NCBI RefSeq assembly: GCF_001021555.1
Contig: NZ_LDCP01000002.1
Coordinates: 310,001-374,000 of the forward strand
Direction of reading: 5' to 3'
Length of the DNA: 64,000 nt
DNA from: Aurantiacibacter marinus
Lineage (GTDB): Bacteria > Pseudomonadota > Alphaproteobacteria > Sphingomonadales > Sphingomonadaceae
The position numbers and the translations under genes were made by a program. How positions within the stretch are numbered: position 1 is the stretch's first letter; the number at the start of each line of letters is the position of its first letter. This document shows, in pieces, positions 1-8,862 of this stretch. The notes below the pieces were generated by a model. It had not been told where the DNA came from and searched no databases. It saw nothing but the letters and a program-made list of their open reading frames with translations.

Positions 1-1601
1 AGGCGCGCGAGCAGCGCAGTCAGTTTATCGGTCGAATTGCGCAAGGTCAGGATCATGTCTGCACGAAATTCGGGATTTTCCGAATGCTTCTCGGCGTTCT
101 TTGCCAGCAGCGAAATCTGGCTCGCAAGATTCTTGATGTCATGCATGACAAACGCAATGCGGCGGTTGAATTCGTCAAACCGCTGCGCTTCACCAAGAGC
201 ATCCTGGCTGGTTTGTTCGGCAAGATAGCTGGCCAATTGGCGGCCGATGATGCGCAGCAGATCGAAATCCTCCCAGTCAAGCTGGCGCGCCAAAGGTGGC
301 CTGGCAAGCAGAACCACGCCGACAAGTCGTTCGTAATGCAACAGGGGAACCATCGCCCAGTTACGCTCATCCGCCAGCAGCCATTCAGGTGCCGCCTTTG
401 CCGGCACGCCGCTCTCACTGCCTTTGCGAATATCGTCGAGATCAAGGATGAACTGGCTCTGTTCAAAAAAGCGCGCACCCTCGATCGGGATCGCCTCGCC
501 GGGCACGTCCGTTTCCGGGCATTGCCAGCGCGCCGCCAGCGATAGGCCGCCATCCTCGAGCGGCGTAAACAGCATTCCAGAAGGGCTGTCGGTAATGTCG
601 GCAACGGCTTGCACCGCGCGCTCCAGCAAAGGCGCAGCCTGCGGCCCGGCACGCCCGATTGTATCGGTAAAGCGCAGCCATTCGGACCGATAATCATACC
701 GGTGCTGAAACAGGTTCTTGGAAACGGTCACGCGCAGCCAGCCCCGCAGACGGCTGGACGGAAGGACCAATAGCGCAGCAACACTGGCGAGCACGACAAA
801 GCCTGTCTGCAAAATCCGGCCATAGTCGCTGCCGACATAGGAAAGGCCCTGCGCCACCACGACCATAACGATAAGATAGCCGCCTATCAGCAGCAGAGAG
901 AATGATTGGAAGGCAAAGCTGCGCGAAGGCTGGAAGCGCATTTCCCTTTCATTGCGCAACATGCCGATCGCCAACAATCCTACAGCAGTCAGCATGACGG
1001 CCGAACGCAGCTCTGCCAGCAGGGTAGGAACACCATTGCCGAGATAAGCGATGGTGTAGAAATTCAGATCGTACAGGAAGATCGCGCCCAGCGCCGCCGC
1101 CGGCCAGCGCAGACTTAACCGCGCCTGCTGCGATGCCCCTACATAAAGATTGTGCACCAGTACGAGCGCGCCAACGCACAGCAGCAGACGGAAGGTGAAA
1201 GCAAATTGCAGGATCAGCACTTGTGCGTCAGGCTGCGTGGCATATTGCAGCCGTGCCGCAAACAGTGCGAACTGCATCAGTTCTACAAATGCCAGCGCAC
1301 CGACCACCGGACGGATAGGACCGAGGCTCTTATAACGATCATCGTGACTGAACAGGCGGTAGAGCATCCATAGCCAACCCAGATTGCTGGTCACCAAAAG
1401 CAGTTCTGCAATAAGGCTGTCGCGCCCAAAACCCGCCACAGCGAAGCTCCAGACGGCGCCCAGTCCAAGCGCCGTGGCACTCGCGCTGATTGCGGGTCCC
1501 TGCCCGCGCTGGTTGGTCACCAGCCACAAAGACAGCACCAGCGCAGCGACGGCGGCCGCCAGGAAAGTGAGGTAAACCAACATATCCCAGGCAAGACCCA
1601 T
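1..1601 (-). CDS. prsK: PEP-CTERM/XrtA system histidine kinase PrsK (3' end outside window)
   Basis: This is a membrane sensor histidine kinase of the PrsK type, which with the response regulator PrsR controls exopolysaccharide and PEP-CTERM genes. About 533 residues are visible. The N-terminal half holds roughly eight hydrophobic segments. A GAF-like cytosolic region follows, and then the dimerisation/phosphoacceptor motif FVMHDIKNLASQ, whose His is the expected phosphorylation site. The catalytic ATPase domain lies beyond base 1. The ATG at 1601 overlaps the TGA of the upstream glycosyltransferase (TGATG), so the two genes are translationally coupled, as is usual in this locus. Family assignment rests on the HDIKN box, the topology and the neighbour; I am fairly sure. 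Confidence 0.85.
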   Translation of the reverse strand, partial: MGLAWDMLVYLTFLAAAVAALVLSLWLVTNQRGQGPAISASATALGLGAVWSFAVAGFGRDSLIAELLLVTSNLGWLWMLYRLFSHDDRYKSLGPIRPVVGALAFVELMQFALFAARLQYATQPDAQVLILQFAFTFRLLLCVGALVLVHNLYVGASQQARLSLRWPAAALGAIFLYDLNFYTIAYLGNGVPTLLAELRSAVMLTAVGLLAIGMLRNEREMRFQPSRSFAFQSFSLLLIGGYLIVMVVVAQGLSYVGSDYGRILQTGFVVLASVAALLVLPSSRLRGWLRVTVSKNLFQHRYDYRSEWLRFTDTIGRAGPQAAPLLERAVQAVADITDSPSGMLFTPLEDGGLSLAARWQCPETDVPGEAIPIEGARFFEQSQFILDLDDIRKGSESGVPAKAAPEWLLADERNWAMVPLLHYERLVGVVLLARPPLARQLDWEDFDLLRIIGRQLASYLAEQTSQDALGEAQRFDEFNRRIAFVMHDIKNLASQISLLAKNAEKHSENPEFRADMILTLRNSTDKLTALLAR

Positions 1602-2986
1602 CAGCGCGCTCCTTCTGGCCACAAGACGACGCGTAAGGTCTGAAGCAGGATCAACAGATCCAGGAAGGGTGTATAATTTTTGGCATAATACAGATCATAT
1701 TCCAGCTTATGCCGTGAATCCTCGATACTTGCGCCGTAAGGATAATTGATCTGCGCCCAGCCAGTGATGCCGGGTTTTACCATATGCCGTTCCGCGTAAT
1801 AAGGCAGCTGATCGTCCAGATCCGCCACGAATTGCGGCACTTCGGGGCGCGGGCCGACAAAGCTCATATGACCGGTAAGCACGGTCCAGACTTGCGGCAG
1901 CTCATCAATGCGGACCTTGCGGATGAAACCGCCCACACGGGTTATGCGCGGGTCAGACTTTTCAGCCCATTTCGCGCCATCCTTTTCCGCATCTGTGCAC
2001 ATGGAGCGCAGCTTCACCAGCTCGAACGGTTCACCATACAGGCCAATGCGCTTCTGCCGGAAAAAGGCAGGGCCTTTGCTGTCCAGCTTTACGATTGCGG
2101 CAAACAGCAGGATGACAGGGAAAGTGAGCAGCAGCAGCAAACCGCTGGCGAGAATATCGAAGATGCGCTTGGCCACACTGGATATTGCTCTGCCAGAGGA
2201 AAATCCGTCGGAGAAGATGAGCCAACTGGGATTGAGGGTGTCAAGATCGACGCGGCCTGTCTCCCGTTCCAGAAAGCTGGAAAACTCGTTCACATGCACT
2301 CCCGCCGTTTTGACCCGCACAAGATCCTTGAGCGGTAGGGCATTGCGGCGCTCTTCAAGCGCCATGACCACTTCGGTCGCGCCAAGTTTGGCGACATGGG
2401 CACTCATATCGGCAATGGCCGAACGCGAAATGGCTTCTGCCACATGCGGCTGGCTGTCGGACATGTTGATATAACCGACCACGACGAATCCGCTTTCGGG
2501 TTTGTCGCCAAGGTCCTTCAACCGCTGCGCACGCAGCCCGGCTCCCAAGACCATCACTCGCCTGCGAAAGGCCGAGGTGCCCAGAATGCCGCCGACAATC
2601 AGCCTGTTAAGAATGAGCAGTCCGATCGCGAAAACCATCGCGTACAGCAGTATGGATCGCCAGAACATTGTGCCAGGCAGCGCGAAATCGATGAAGGCCA
2701 GCGCCAAAATAGCGAGGCTGACCGCAACAAGAAGGCGCGCGCAGGCAAAGCGCATCGATCGCAGCGCCTCGGAACCGTAAACGCCGACTGCGATCATTGC
2801 CGTCAAAGTGGTTACAGCAAATCCGATCAGCAGCAACGCGCGGTCTGCCAGTGGTCCGCTTGTCGTGCCGATCTGCGAGGTCCGCAGTTCCCATGCCATA
2901 TCTGCAGCGACAAGCAGCAGCACAAAGTCCAGCAGGCCGAGCAGCAGCACAGCATGGGGAATATAATGTTTGAACAACCGTATCAT
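1601..2986 (-). CDS. TIGR03013-type PEP-CTERM/XrtA sugar transferase (polyprenyl glycosylphosphotransferase)
   Basis: This inner-membrane enzyme transfers a sugar-1-phosphate to undecaprenyl phosphate and so starts exopolysaccharide repeat-unit synthesis. It has about 461 residues. Four to five N-terminal membrane segments come first, then a CoA-binding-like soluble region, then a final membrane helix (FDILASGLLLLL). The C-terminal catalytic domain carries KLDSKGPAFFRQKRIG, DELPQVWTVLTGHMSFVGPR and KPGITGWAQINYPYG, the hallmark motifs of the family. A GTG at 2995 is an alternative start; I prefer the ATG at 2986 because neither has a clear Shine-Dalgarno and a 39-base hairpin ends at 2995. 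Pairing with PrsK places it in the PEP-CTERM-linked EPS locus. Confidence 0.88.
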   Translation of the reverse strand: MIRLFKHYIPHAVLLLGLLDFVLLLVAADMAWELRTSQIGTTSGPLADRALLLIGFAVTTLTAMIAVGVYGSEALRSMRFACARLLVAVSLAILALAFIDFALPGTMFWRSILLYAMVFAIGLLILNRLIVGGILGTSAFRRRVMVLGAGLRAQRLKDLGDKPESGFVVVGYINMSDSQPHVAEAISRSAIADMSAHVAKLGATEVVMALEERRNALPLKDLVRVKTAGVHVNEFSSFLERETGRVDLDTLNPSWLIFSDGFSSGRAISSVAKRIFDILASGLLLLLTFPVILLFAAIVKLDSKGPAFFRQKRIGLYGEPFELVKLRSMCTDAEKDGAKWAEKSDPRITRVGGFIRKVRIDELPQVWTVLTGHMSFVGPRPEVPQFVADLDDQLPYYAERHMVKPGITGWAQINYPYGASIEDSRHKLEYDLYYAKNYTPFLDLLILLQTLRVVLWPEGAR

Positions 2987-2994
2987 CGCTAACA

Positions 2995-3033
2995 CGAACC
3001 AGCTTGCCGGGAAAATCCCCGGATGCTGGTTCG
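2995..3033 (-). promoter_or_regulatory. Long inverted repeat in the leader of the TIGR03013 gene
   Basis: The arms CGAACCAGC (2995-3003) and GCTGGTTCG (3025-3033) are perfectly complementary. Inside them lies a second pair, CCGGG/CCCGG, around the loop aaaatc. In RNA this makes a strong hairpin that ends at the alternative GTG start and sits where the ribosome would bind. It has no T-run, so a terminator is unlikely. A role as translational control element or protein-binding dyad is inference. Confidence 0.5.
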
Positions 3034-3057
3034 GTTAACGGCGACAAGTGAAATGTC

Positions 3058-3098
3058 GGTAAATTTTACACTCGCCTATACAAAAGAGTGAAATTTTA
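3058..3098 (-). terminator. Possible AT-rich hairpin after the small membrane protein gene
   Basis: Starting at the stop codon of the small gene, TAAAATTTCACTC and GAGTGTAAAATTTA form an imperfect AT-rich stem: five perfect pairs next to the loop, then paired A/T bases with a bulge and a mismatch. It may stop transcription before the EPS genes, but the long T-run expected of an intrinsic terminator is missing. Confidence 0.3.
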
Positions 3099-3404
3099 CT
3101 CGGAAAGGTTGTCCGCAGCGTCGCGTGCGGCATCTCCCACACCCTGCGCTGCTTCGCCAACTTCATTGGCGGCATTTCCAACGTCCGCAGCCGCTTCAGC
3201 CACGGCGTTGTCCTTTGCAGCCTCGGCACCGCCCATCTGCGAGAATATGAACAATGCGCCCGCGCCCAGTACGAGCACAATCAGGATCAAGACCCATTTG
3301 CTACCGCCGGAGGATGGTTCTGCATCACGCACGACTGTGGTGTGCGTATGCGTGTTGCCGGCCGGCGATTCCGAAGTCACTTCAGTAATACGTTCATCAG
3401 TCAT
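3096..3404 (-). CDS. Small single-span membrane protein with Ala-rich tail, unknown function
   Basis: The product has 102 residues. A polar N-terminal part (MTDERITEVTSESPAG, then a His/Thr stretch) is followed by one membrane helix (KWVLILIVLVLGAGALFIF). The alanine-rich amphipathic tail contains repeated A-x-x-x-x-G/A units (VGNAANEVGEAAQGVGDAA), which probably form a helix or coiled coil. The ATG at 3404 is chosen because GGGAGA precedes it at good spacing; an upstream in-frame extension lacks such a site. Similar N-in, tail-out small proteins are common in stress regulons, and an EcfG-like promoter lies upstream. I do not recognise a named family. Confidence 0.75.
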   Translation of the reverse strand: MTDERITEVTSESPAGNTHTHTTVVRDAEPSSGGSKWVLILIVLVLGAGALFIFSQMGGAEAAKDNAVAEAAADVGNAANEVGEAAQGVGDAARDAADNLSE

Positions 3405-3429
3405 GCGAATTCTCCCTTGTTCGGGGCTA

Positions 3430-3454
3430 AACCGCTCATGAGCGGGGCGGTTCC
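3430..3454 (-). promoter_or_regulatory. EcfG-type general stress promoter candidate
   Basis: On the reverse strand, GGAAC (3454-3450) is separated by 16 bases from GGTT (3433-3430). The alphaproteobacterial general-stress sigma EcfG recognises GGAAC-N16/17-CGTT, so only one core base differs. Transcription would start near 3423, about 20 bases before the small membrane protein gene. A perfect 14-bp palindrome, CCGCTCATGAGCGG (3432-3445), overlaps the spacer and -10. Confidence 0.5.
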
Positions 3455-3541
3455 AGAAGTGATGGTTTTCGCAAATGGTAAGCATGATTTAACCAAGTCA
3501 CGGCTCAGGTGGTTAACAAATGCAGCGTAAGGCCCCCCTTC

Positions 3542-4054
3542 ATGGCGCAATTGTCCAAACCCCCGATCCCGCTCAAGATGTACAAGCACTTTGCCATGGC
3601 GACTATTTCGCTGACGGCCGGTATCGCCATGTTTGCGGACAGTGATAACCGTCACGCAGTATCCAATCACATCGAAGAGCGCGAACAGAATGCTCGGCTT
3701 CAGCAGGCGAGCGCTGAAATCACGACACCACGGGAACTGATACGCCGGGACAGGGGGACCCAGGGTACCTTTGGCGATGAAGCCGGGATATCGGGCTCTC
3801 CCACGGTGACCCCGCGGTCCAGCAATTCGGGAAGTTTTGCACCTCCGCAAACAGGCAGACGCAGCGCAGTTGCCGGATATGAACAAGCATTTATCGATGG
3901 CATGAGCGAAGCTGAATATCGCGCCTTTCTAGCAGCTCTGCCGCCGCAAATGCGCGGCGCAGACGCAAACGATGCCGAACAACGTGCGGCAATCGAAGCT
4001 GCGTCAGCACGGCGCAGCGGCAGGCGAGGCATTGGCGCGGATGCGCCCGGCTGA
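3542..4054 (+). CDS. Hypothetical exported or membrane-anchored protein
   Basis: The product has 170 residues from ATG 3542; a GTG at 3509 would add 11. A short hydrophobic stretch (FAMATISLTAGIAMFA) near residues 16-31 suggests a signal peptide or anchor. The remainder is hydrophilic, low in complexity around TPRSSNSGSFAPPQTGRR, then has a helical segment (YEQAFIDGMSEAEYRAFLAAL) and an Arg/Ala-rich tail. I recognise no family. It is divergent from the small membrane protein gene and convergent with the SLC13 transporter gene. Confidence 0.6.
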   Translation: MAQLSKPPIPLKMYKHFAMATISLTAGIAMFADSDNRHAVSNHIEEREQNARLQQASAEITTPRELIRRDRGTQGTFGDEAGISGSPTVTPRSSNSGSFAPPQTGRRSAVAGYEQAFIDGMSEAEYRAFLAALPPQMRGADANDAEQRAAIEAASARRSGRRGIGADAPG

Positions 4055-4067
4055 CCAGCAAGATTGG

Positions 4068-5867
4068 CTACATCTGGTACGTTGTGACCAGCAAGAAACT
4101 TAACGTCACCACCATTATCAAAACCAGCGGCACGCCGGTGCGGACATAATCGCGGAACTGGTAATTCCCTTCCGCCATGATGAGCATGTTGGTCTGGTAG
4201 GCAATCGGGGTCGCATAACACAAATTGCAGCCAAACAGCACGGCCAGGATCAGCGGTTCCTGCGGCAGGCCAAGCTCGGTCGCGATGGCAAACGCAATAG
4301 GCGTGCCCACGGTGGCCGCCGTTGCATTCGAAGCAAAATTGGTGAGCACGGTCACGAACAGCATGACCGCCGCCAGAACCCCGGCCGGAGGCAAGTGCTG
4401 CAGCCCCAAGGCCAAAGTCTGCCCAAGCCATCCTGCCGCGCCGCTTTCCAGCACCAAACGCCCAATAGCAATGCTGGCGGCAACCAGCACGATAACCTGC
4501 GCGGACAACGCTCGGCCAACGCGGTCAAACTTTACACAACCGGTCAGGAACATGAGGATCGCGCCGCCTAGAGACGCAATCGCGATGGGCAGCAATCCTA
4601 TGGACGCCATCCCGACTGATACGAGCATGATGGTCGCTGCGAGCCACGCTTTGGAACGGCGCGGCACTTCGCGCCCGCCTTCCAATTGCAGAACGCTGTC
4701 TGTCTGCGCGAATTCGTTCAGCTCCGGAGTGAGACCCATCACCAGCAGCACATCGCCTTCTTCAAGGCGGATTTCGCCGTGCATTTCTTCCGGATCGTCG
4801 AATCGCAGTGGACGTACCGGCTTGTGGATGCCGAGCACCGCCACACCGTACCGATCAGCGATTCCCGATGTTGCCAGCGTACGGCCAATCAGGCGCGAAT
4901 CGGCTGTGATGACCATCTCCACCACCTGAACGTCGTCACCATTCGCCTGCGCTTTGCGCTGGACGGCATCGACAACCCAGCCGGGTGCGATCTGGCCCTG
5001 CAAGACCCGGACAGCATTCTCCAGCGCGTCATGCGTGCCGGAAACCTTCAGCCTTTGACCGGTAGAAAATGGCCCGTCCGGACGTTCCTCGAAACGGAAA
5101 TCCTCCGGCAGCATGTCGACCACTTCATCGAAATGCTTGCCGTTGAGATTGCTGGTCGGTGGAACCCTCAAGCGGGTGATGAAGGTGCGCTGTCCGAAAC
5201 CTTTTGCTGGTGTATTGTCTTTCAACAAGCGCGGCATAACCAGCCAGATATACGGCAGGGCTATCAATGACGCAGCCAGCACTATCGGGGTGAAGTGGAA
5301 CACACCCATTTCGGGCATCCCAAGGTCCACCGCAATGGACACGACCAGAATGTTGGTGGAGGTTCCGATGGTTGTCGCCATTCCGCCCAGAAGCGATGAT
5401 GCGTTAAGCGGCATGAGCGTTTTGGACGCGGGCATCGCGCCGCGCAAAGCCAGAGTGGCGAAAATCGGGATCAGAAGCACCAATACCGGCGTATTGTTGA
5501 CCCCCATCGACAACACAAAGGCCAGAACCAGCGCCAGCAGCAGGCCAAGCTGAAGATTGATCTTGAATACCCGCTCCATAAACCGTGCTGCAGGCTCCAG
5601 CGCCCCGGTTACCACTAGCCCTCGCCCCATGACCATCAGCGCGCAAATCGTAATCAGGGCGTAGTGTCCGAAGCCGGCAAAGGCGAGTTCCAGGCCATCC
5701 GTAGGGTCCGAGTCCGGCAGCGGATAGAAATACAGGCCGACCGCGATCATCGCGATTGCCATCAAGGATACGATCTCGATCGAAATACGATCGCGCACGA
5801 ACAGATAAAAGACGACGACTGTAAGCGCCATCGCCGCAATGGCGTGTATGGGAGGGACTTCAATCAC
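4068..5867 (-). CDS. SLC13-family permease with TrkA-C (RCK_C) domains
   Basis: This is a 599-residue inner-membrane transporter of the SLC13/CitM-ArsB superfamily. The N-terminal half has about six membrane helices, including the SMGVNNTPVLVLLIPI and GTSTNILVVSIAVDLG motifs typical of DASS-type permeases. Residues about 215-385 hold two soluble TrkA-C-like regulatory domains (for example VEMVITADSRLIGRTLATSG). A second membrane half contains SNATAATVGTPIAFAIA. The substrate cannot be read from sequence; relatives move sulfate, dicarboxylates or other anions with Na+. The start is GTG at 5867. It appears to be a single-gene unit. Confidence 0.88.
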   Translation of the reverse strand: MIEVPPIHAIAAMALTVVVFYLFVRDRISIEIVSLMAIAMIAVGLYFYPLPDSDPTDGLELAFAGFGHYALITICALMVMGRGLVVTGALEPAARFMERVFKINLQLGLLLALVLAFVLSMGVNNTPVLVLLIPIFATLALRGAMPASKTLMPLNASSLLGGMATTIGTSTNILVVSIAVDLGMPEMGVFHFTPIVLAASLIALPYIWLVMPRLLKDNTPAKGFGQRTFITRLRVPPTSNLNGKHFDEVVDMLPEDFRFEERPDGPFSTGQRLKVSGTHDALENAVRVLQGQIAPGWVVDAVQRKAQANGDDVQVVEMVITADSRLIGRTLATSGIADRYGVAVLGIHKPVRPLRFDDPEEMHGEIRLEEGDVLLVMGLTPELNEFAQTDSVLQLEGGREVPRRSKAWLAATIMLVSVGMASIGLLPIAIASLGGAILMFLTGCVKFDRVGRALSAQVIVLVAASIAIGRLVLESGAAGWLGQTLALGLQHLPPAGVLAAVMLFVTVLTNFASNATAATVGTPIAFAIATELGLPQEPLILAVLFGCNLCYATPIAYQTNMLIMAEGNYQFRDYVRTGVPLVLIMVVTLSFLLVTTYQM

Positions 5868-6057
5868 AAGAGTGGCAGGCCTCGCAAAACATCACAGGAC
5901 GTTCCAGAGTGTCTTGCTTGCTAGGGGCGGCTCGAATGGCGTCATCGACATTTTCGGCCAGCTCCTTGGTCTGGTGCGCGGCAGTGCGATCTCTCACAAC
6001 CCTTTGGGTCGCATGGGACACTACCTGATAGCCGATGCGGCGCAAGCTATTCCCCGC

Positions 6058-6142
6058 TGGTACCTCTGGCCGGACTCGAACCGGCACTTCGTGAGAAACT
6101 CGATTTTGAGTCGAGCGCGTCTACCAATTCCGCCACAGAGGC
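6058..6142 (-). tRNA. tRNA-Leu (anticodon CAA)
   Basis: The reverse strand folds as a complete class II tRNA. The acceptor stem pairs GCCTCTG with CAGAGGT. The anticodon stem CTCGA/TCGAG carries the loop CTCAAAA, so the anticodon is CAA and the tRNA reads UUG. A long variable arm follows, then the T-stem GCCGG/CCGGC with TTCGAGT loop. CCA is encoded at 6060-6058. Confidence 0.95.
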
Positions 6143-6233
6143 ACCTGAGCGGGGAAGTGAGCCGATTAACGGCCCTTTCGCGCGCTGTCTACGCGTGATT
6201 ACGCTTCGCTGCTTGAGCGTGATTATCTCAGCG

Positions 6234-7052
6234 CTATTTGAGCGAAGTTGCGATCAATTTGTGCAGGCGGGAATGCAGCGGATCATTTGCGGCAATTACC
6301 TGGGAATCGCAAATTGGCAGCGACCTCCCGCGATAATCGGTCACAAAACCGCCCGCTTCACGCACCAGCAGGCACCCGGCCGCTGTGTCCCACGGCGACA
6401 GATCGCTTTCCCAGAAACCGTCGAAGCGCCCTGCGGCCAGCCATGCGAGATCCAGTGAAGCGGCGCCAAAGCGACGCATCCCGGCCACGTTCGGGCCGAT
6501 AGCTGCAAAAATCTTCGCCCACTCACCGAAATCGCCGTGGCCCTGATAGGGTGTACCCGTGGCAATCAAAGCTTCCGACAGCTGACGGCGCCCGGAAACA
6601 CGAAGGCGCGCATCCTGCAGCCATGCACCGCGTGTTTTCTCGGCCCAGAAAGTCTCATCGGTGATTGGCTGATAGACGACTCCGGCGGTGACATCGCCCC
6701 AGCCTCCGCCGCCGAGTTTCGGTTCCTGCACCGCAATCGAAATGGCGAAATGGGGGATGCCATGGAGGAAATTGCTGGTTCCATCGAGCGGATCGATAAT
6801 CCAGCGCGGCATATCGGGCTCGCCCTCGATAATCCCGCCTTCTTCCAGCACGAAACCCCAGCCGGGGCGCGCAACTTTCAGCTCATCCCACAGGATGCGT
6901 TCCGCCGCCCGATCGGCCTTGGACACAAAATCGCTTGGCCCCTTCTGGCTGACCTGAAGGTGCTCGACCTCGTTAAAGTCGCGGCGCAAACGGCCACCCG
7001 CCTTGCGGGCAGCCTTTTCCATAACGCGAATGATACCTGAAATTGCAGCCAT
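6234..7052 (-). CDS. suhB: Inositol-1-monophosphatase family protein (SuhB-like)
   Basis: This 272-residue Mg2+-dependent phosphatase hydrolyses inositol phosphates; in many bacteria SuhB also acts in rRNA transcription antitermination. The metal-binding signature IIDPLDGTSNF lies at residues 85-95 with metal-ligand E70/E71 upstream (VLEEGG), and the second signature SPWDTAAGCLLVREAGG is near the C-terminus. Length matches the family. It starts only 6 bases after efp, so the two are co-transcribed. Confidence 0.92.
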   Translation of the reverse strand: MAAISGIIRVMEKAARKAGGRLRRDFNEVEHLQVSQKGPSDFVSKADRAAERILWDELKVARPGWGFVLEEGGIIEGEPDMPRWIIDPLDGTSNFLHGIPHFAISIAVQEPKLGGGGWGDVTAGVVYQPITDETFWAEKTRGAWLQDARLRVSGRRQLSEALIATGTPYQGHGDFGEWAKIFAAIGPNVAGMRRFGAASLDLAWLAAGRFDGFWESDLSPWDTAAGCLLVREAGGFVTDYRGRSLPICDSQVIAANDPLHSRLHKLIATSLK

Positions 7053-7058
7053 ATCGGA

Positions 7059-7622
7059 TCAGCCAGCCTTACCCACATAGGTCTGCTCATAAACATCGAC
7101 CACAATGCGTGTGCCTGCCCCGATGTGCGGCGGAACCATGATCCGCACGCCATTGTCGAGCACAGCCGGTTTGTAGCTGGAAGAGGCGGTCTGCCCCTTG
7201 ACGACCGCATCGGCTTCAACAATTTCGGCTTCGATCTGACTTGGAAGCTGCACACTGATCGGGCGTTCTTCCCACAGTTCGAGGCTTACCTGCATGCCAT
7301 CCTGCAAGAACGGACGGGCATCGCCCAGAAGGTCGCTTGGCAGGGTGATCTGTTCGAATGTGTCGCCATCCATGAACACCAGCATATCGCCATCTTCATA
7401 CAGGAACTGGTAGTCCTGCGTTTCCAGCCGCACCTTTTCGACCGTATCGGCGCTGCGGAAGCGGACGTTGGTTTTGCGGCCATCGATGAGGTTCTTCATC
7501 TCGACCTGCATATAGGCACCGCCCTTGCCAGGCTGGGTATGCTGAATTTTGGCAACTTTCCAGATGCCGCCTTCATATTCGATGATGTTGCCGGGACGGA
7601 TGTCCACGCCGCTGATTTTCAT
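7059..7622 (-). CDS. efp: Elongation factor P
   Basis: EF-P binds ribosomes stalled on polyproline stretches and promotes peptide bond formation. The 187-residue length matches. The N-terminal KOW-like domain ([28 protein letters not shown]) contains the tip loop with the Lys that is modified in many species, here QPGKGGAY. The two OB-fold domains follow, with the usual C-terminal signature [17 protein letters not shown]. First gene of the efp-suhB pair. Confidence 0.97.
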   Translation of the reverse strand: MKISGVDIRPGNIIEYEGGIWKVAKIQHTQPGKGGAYMQVEMKNLIDGRKTNVRFRSADTVEKVRLETQDYQFLYEDGDMLVFMDGDTFEQITLPSDLLGDARPFLQDGMQVSLELWEERPISVQLPSQIEAEIVEADAVVKGQTASSSYKPAVLDNGVRIMVPPHIGAGTRIVVDVYEQTYVGKAG

Positions 7623-7753
7623 GGGGGTGCTCGTTTGCTAAAAATTTTGAGATTGCGCCGCGCCCTAGACCGCTCCGGCGCATCATACAAGCGCGGGGGG
7701 TCTTTGATCACATGTTCATGACGATGCAAGCGGGGCATGCTAAAGGCATTGTC

Positions 7754-8104
7754 ATGAACAAGATCACAGCCGCCATTATCGCTGCGAGCGCCGCAATTCC
7801 TGTTTCTGCAACCGGACAAGGGCAAATCGGTACGATCGAGCGGGGGCATTATGCCTGCGAACTTCCTGGAGATGCCGCCGGTTCGGTCGGCATAGCCCAG
7901 CCGAATGAAAGCTTCACCATCCAAAGCGCCTCGCGCTATTCGTCGCCGCAAGGCGATGGCACCTATTTGCGCCGCGGCGACCGGCTATCCATGACCAGCG
8001 GACCGCGCAACGGGACGAGCTATGTTATCGAAAGTCGCGGATTTCTGCGCAAGATAGAGAACGGCCAGCCTAGCCGATTGCGTTGTATCCGCCAGAGCAG
8101 TTGA
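7754..8104 (+). CDS. Hypothetical secreted protein
   Basis: The product has 116 residues. MNKITAAIIAASAAIPVSATGQ is a convincing Sec signal peptide with likely cleavage after ATG/GQ. The mature part of about 95 residues is rich in Gly and Ser, has two Cys (HYACELPG and LRCIRQSS) that could form a disulfide, and looks beta-rich. The ATG at 7754 is preferred over an upstream extension because it gives the signal peptide and is preceded by AAAGG. It is divergent from efp. Function unknown. Confidence 0.7.
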   Translation: MNKITAAIIAASAAIPVSATGQGQIGTIERGHYACELPGDAAGSVGIAQPNESFTIQSASRYSSPQGDGTYLRRGDRLSMTSGPRNGTSYVIESRGFLRKIENGQPSRLRCIRQSS

Positions 8105-8120
8105 TCAGTGCCATGCGCGG

Positions 8121-8798
8121 CTACTGGGCCGGGCGAACCAGTAAATTGTAAGGATTGACCGACGTCGCCGGCTCCCACCATTCGGCACCGGGCGTAGTGC
8201 GCATCACTTCGAAATGCAGATGCGGGGATGCTGGATCGGCCCGACCTGTCGATCCGACAGTTCCCAACCGTTGCCCCCGGCGTACCTGCTGACCTTCATT
8301 CAGCCCCTCCGCATATGCGGCAAGATGTGCATAGTAATAGATTGTTTCTTCATCGACAGAGCGCACATAAACCGTGTTGCCGCCGACATCGGACCGAAAC
8401 ATGCGCTCAATCGTGCCGGGCGCAGCAGCAACCACCGTGGTGCCGGTATCAGCTGCGATATCAAGCGCTTCGTGCAATTGTGTATTGCCGCCACGCTCAT
8501 CGGAAAACGTATCTTCCAGATCGCTTGCGCTGACACCCATCACCGGAATCATCAGCGTCGCGGCTTCATCATCCGAGTGTGTAGAGGCTTGCGCAAGATC
8601 GGCGTTAGCACCTGCTGGCAGGGACACATCGCCTGCCTGCCTCAATGGCTGGGCAGGTTCGCGATCTCCCGCTTCGCTGGCAATCTGAGCGCTTTCTTCC
8701 CTGTCGAGGTAGAACGCGCCTGCAACAATCCATCCCGCCGAAACGAGAGTGGCTGTGATTGCCGCCACCTGGAGTTTTTCTGCAAACGCTGAGGCCAT
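8121..8798 (-). CDS. M23-family (LytM) metallopeptidase, membrane-anchored
   Basis: This 225-residue protein has an N-terminal hydrophobic segment (residues 9-30), so its catalytic domain faces the periplasm, where M23 enzymes cut peptidoglycan cross-bridges or activate amidases. Zinc-site motifs are intact: HEALD (H109, D113), the AH at about 158 and HLH (193-195) in SPHLHFEVMR. All metal ligands are present, so it is probably an active enzyme rather than an EnvC-like activator. The region between anchor and domain is short and polar. Confidence 0.9.
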   Translation of the reverse strand: MASAFAEKLQVAAITATLVSAGWIVAGAFYLDREESAQIASEAGDREPAQPLRQAGDVSLPAGANADLAQASTHSDDEAATLMIPVMGVSASDLEDTFSDERGGNTQLHEALDIAADTGTTVVAAAPGTIERMFRSDVGGNTVYVRSVDEETIYYYAHLAAYAEGLNEGQQVRRGQRLGTVGSTGRADPASPHLHFEVMRTTPGAEWWEPATSVNPYNLLVRPAQ

Positions 8799-8862
8799 GG
8801 AGATCAGATAGCACTTCGAGCATGGTATTGGCCAGATGTTCGCCCAGATACTTGGCTAGTGC

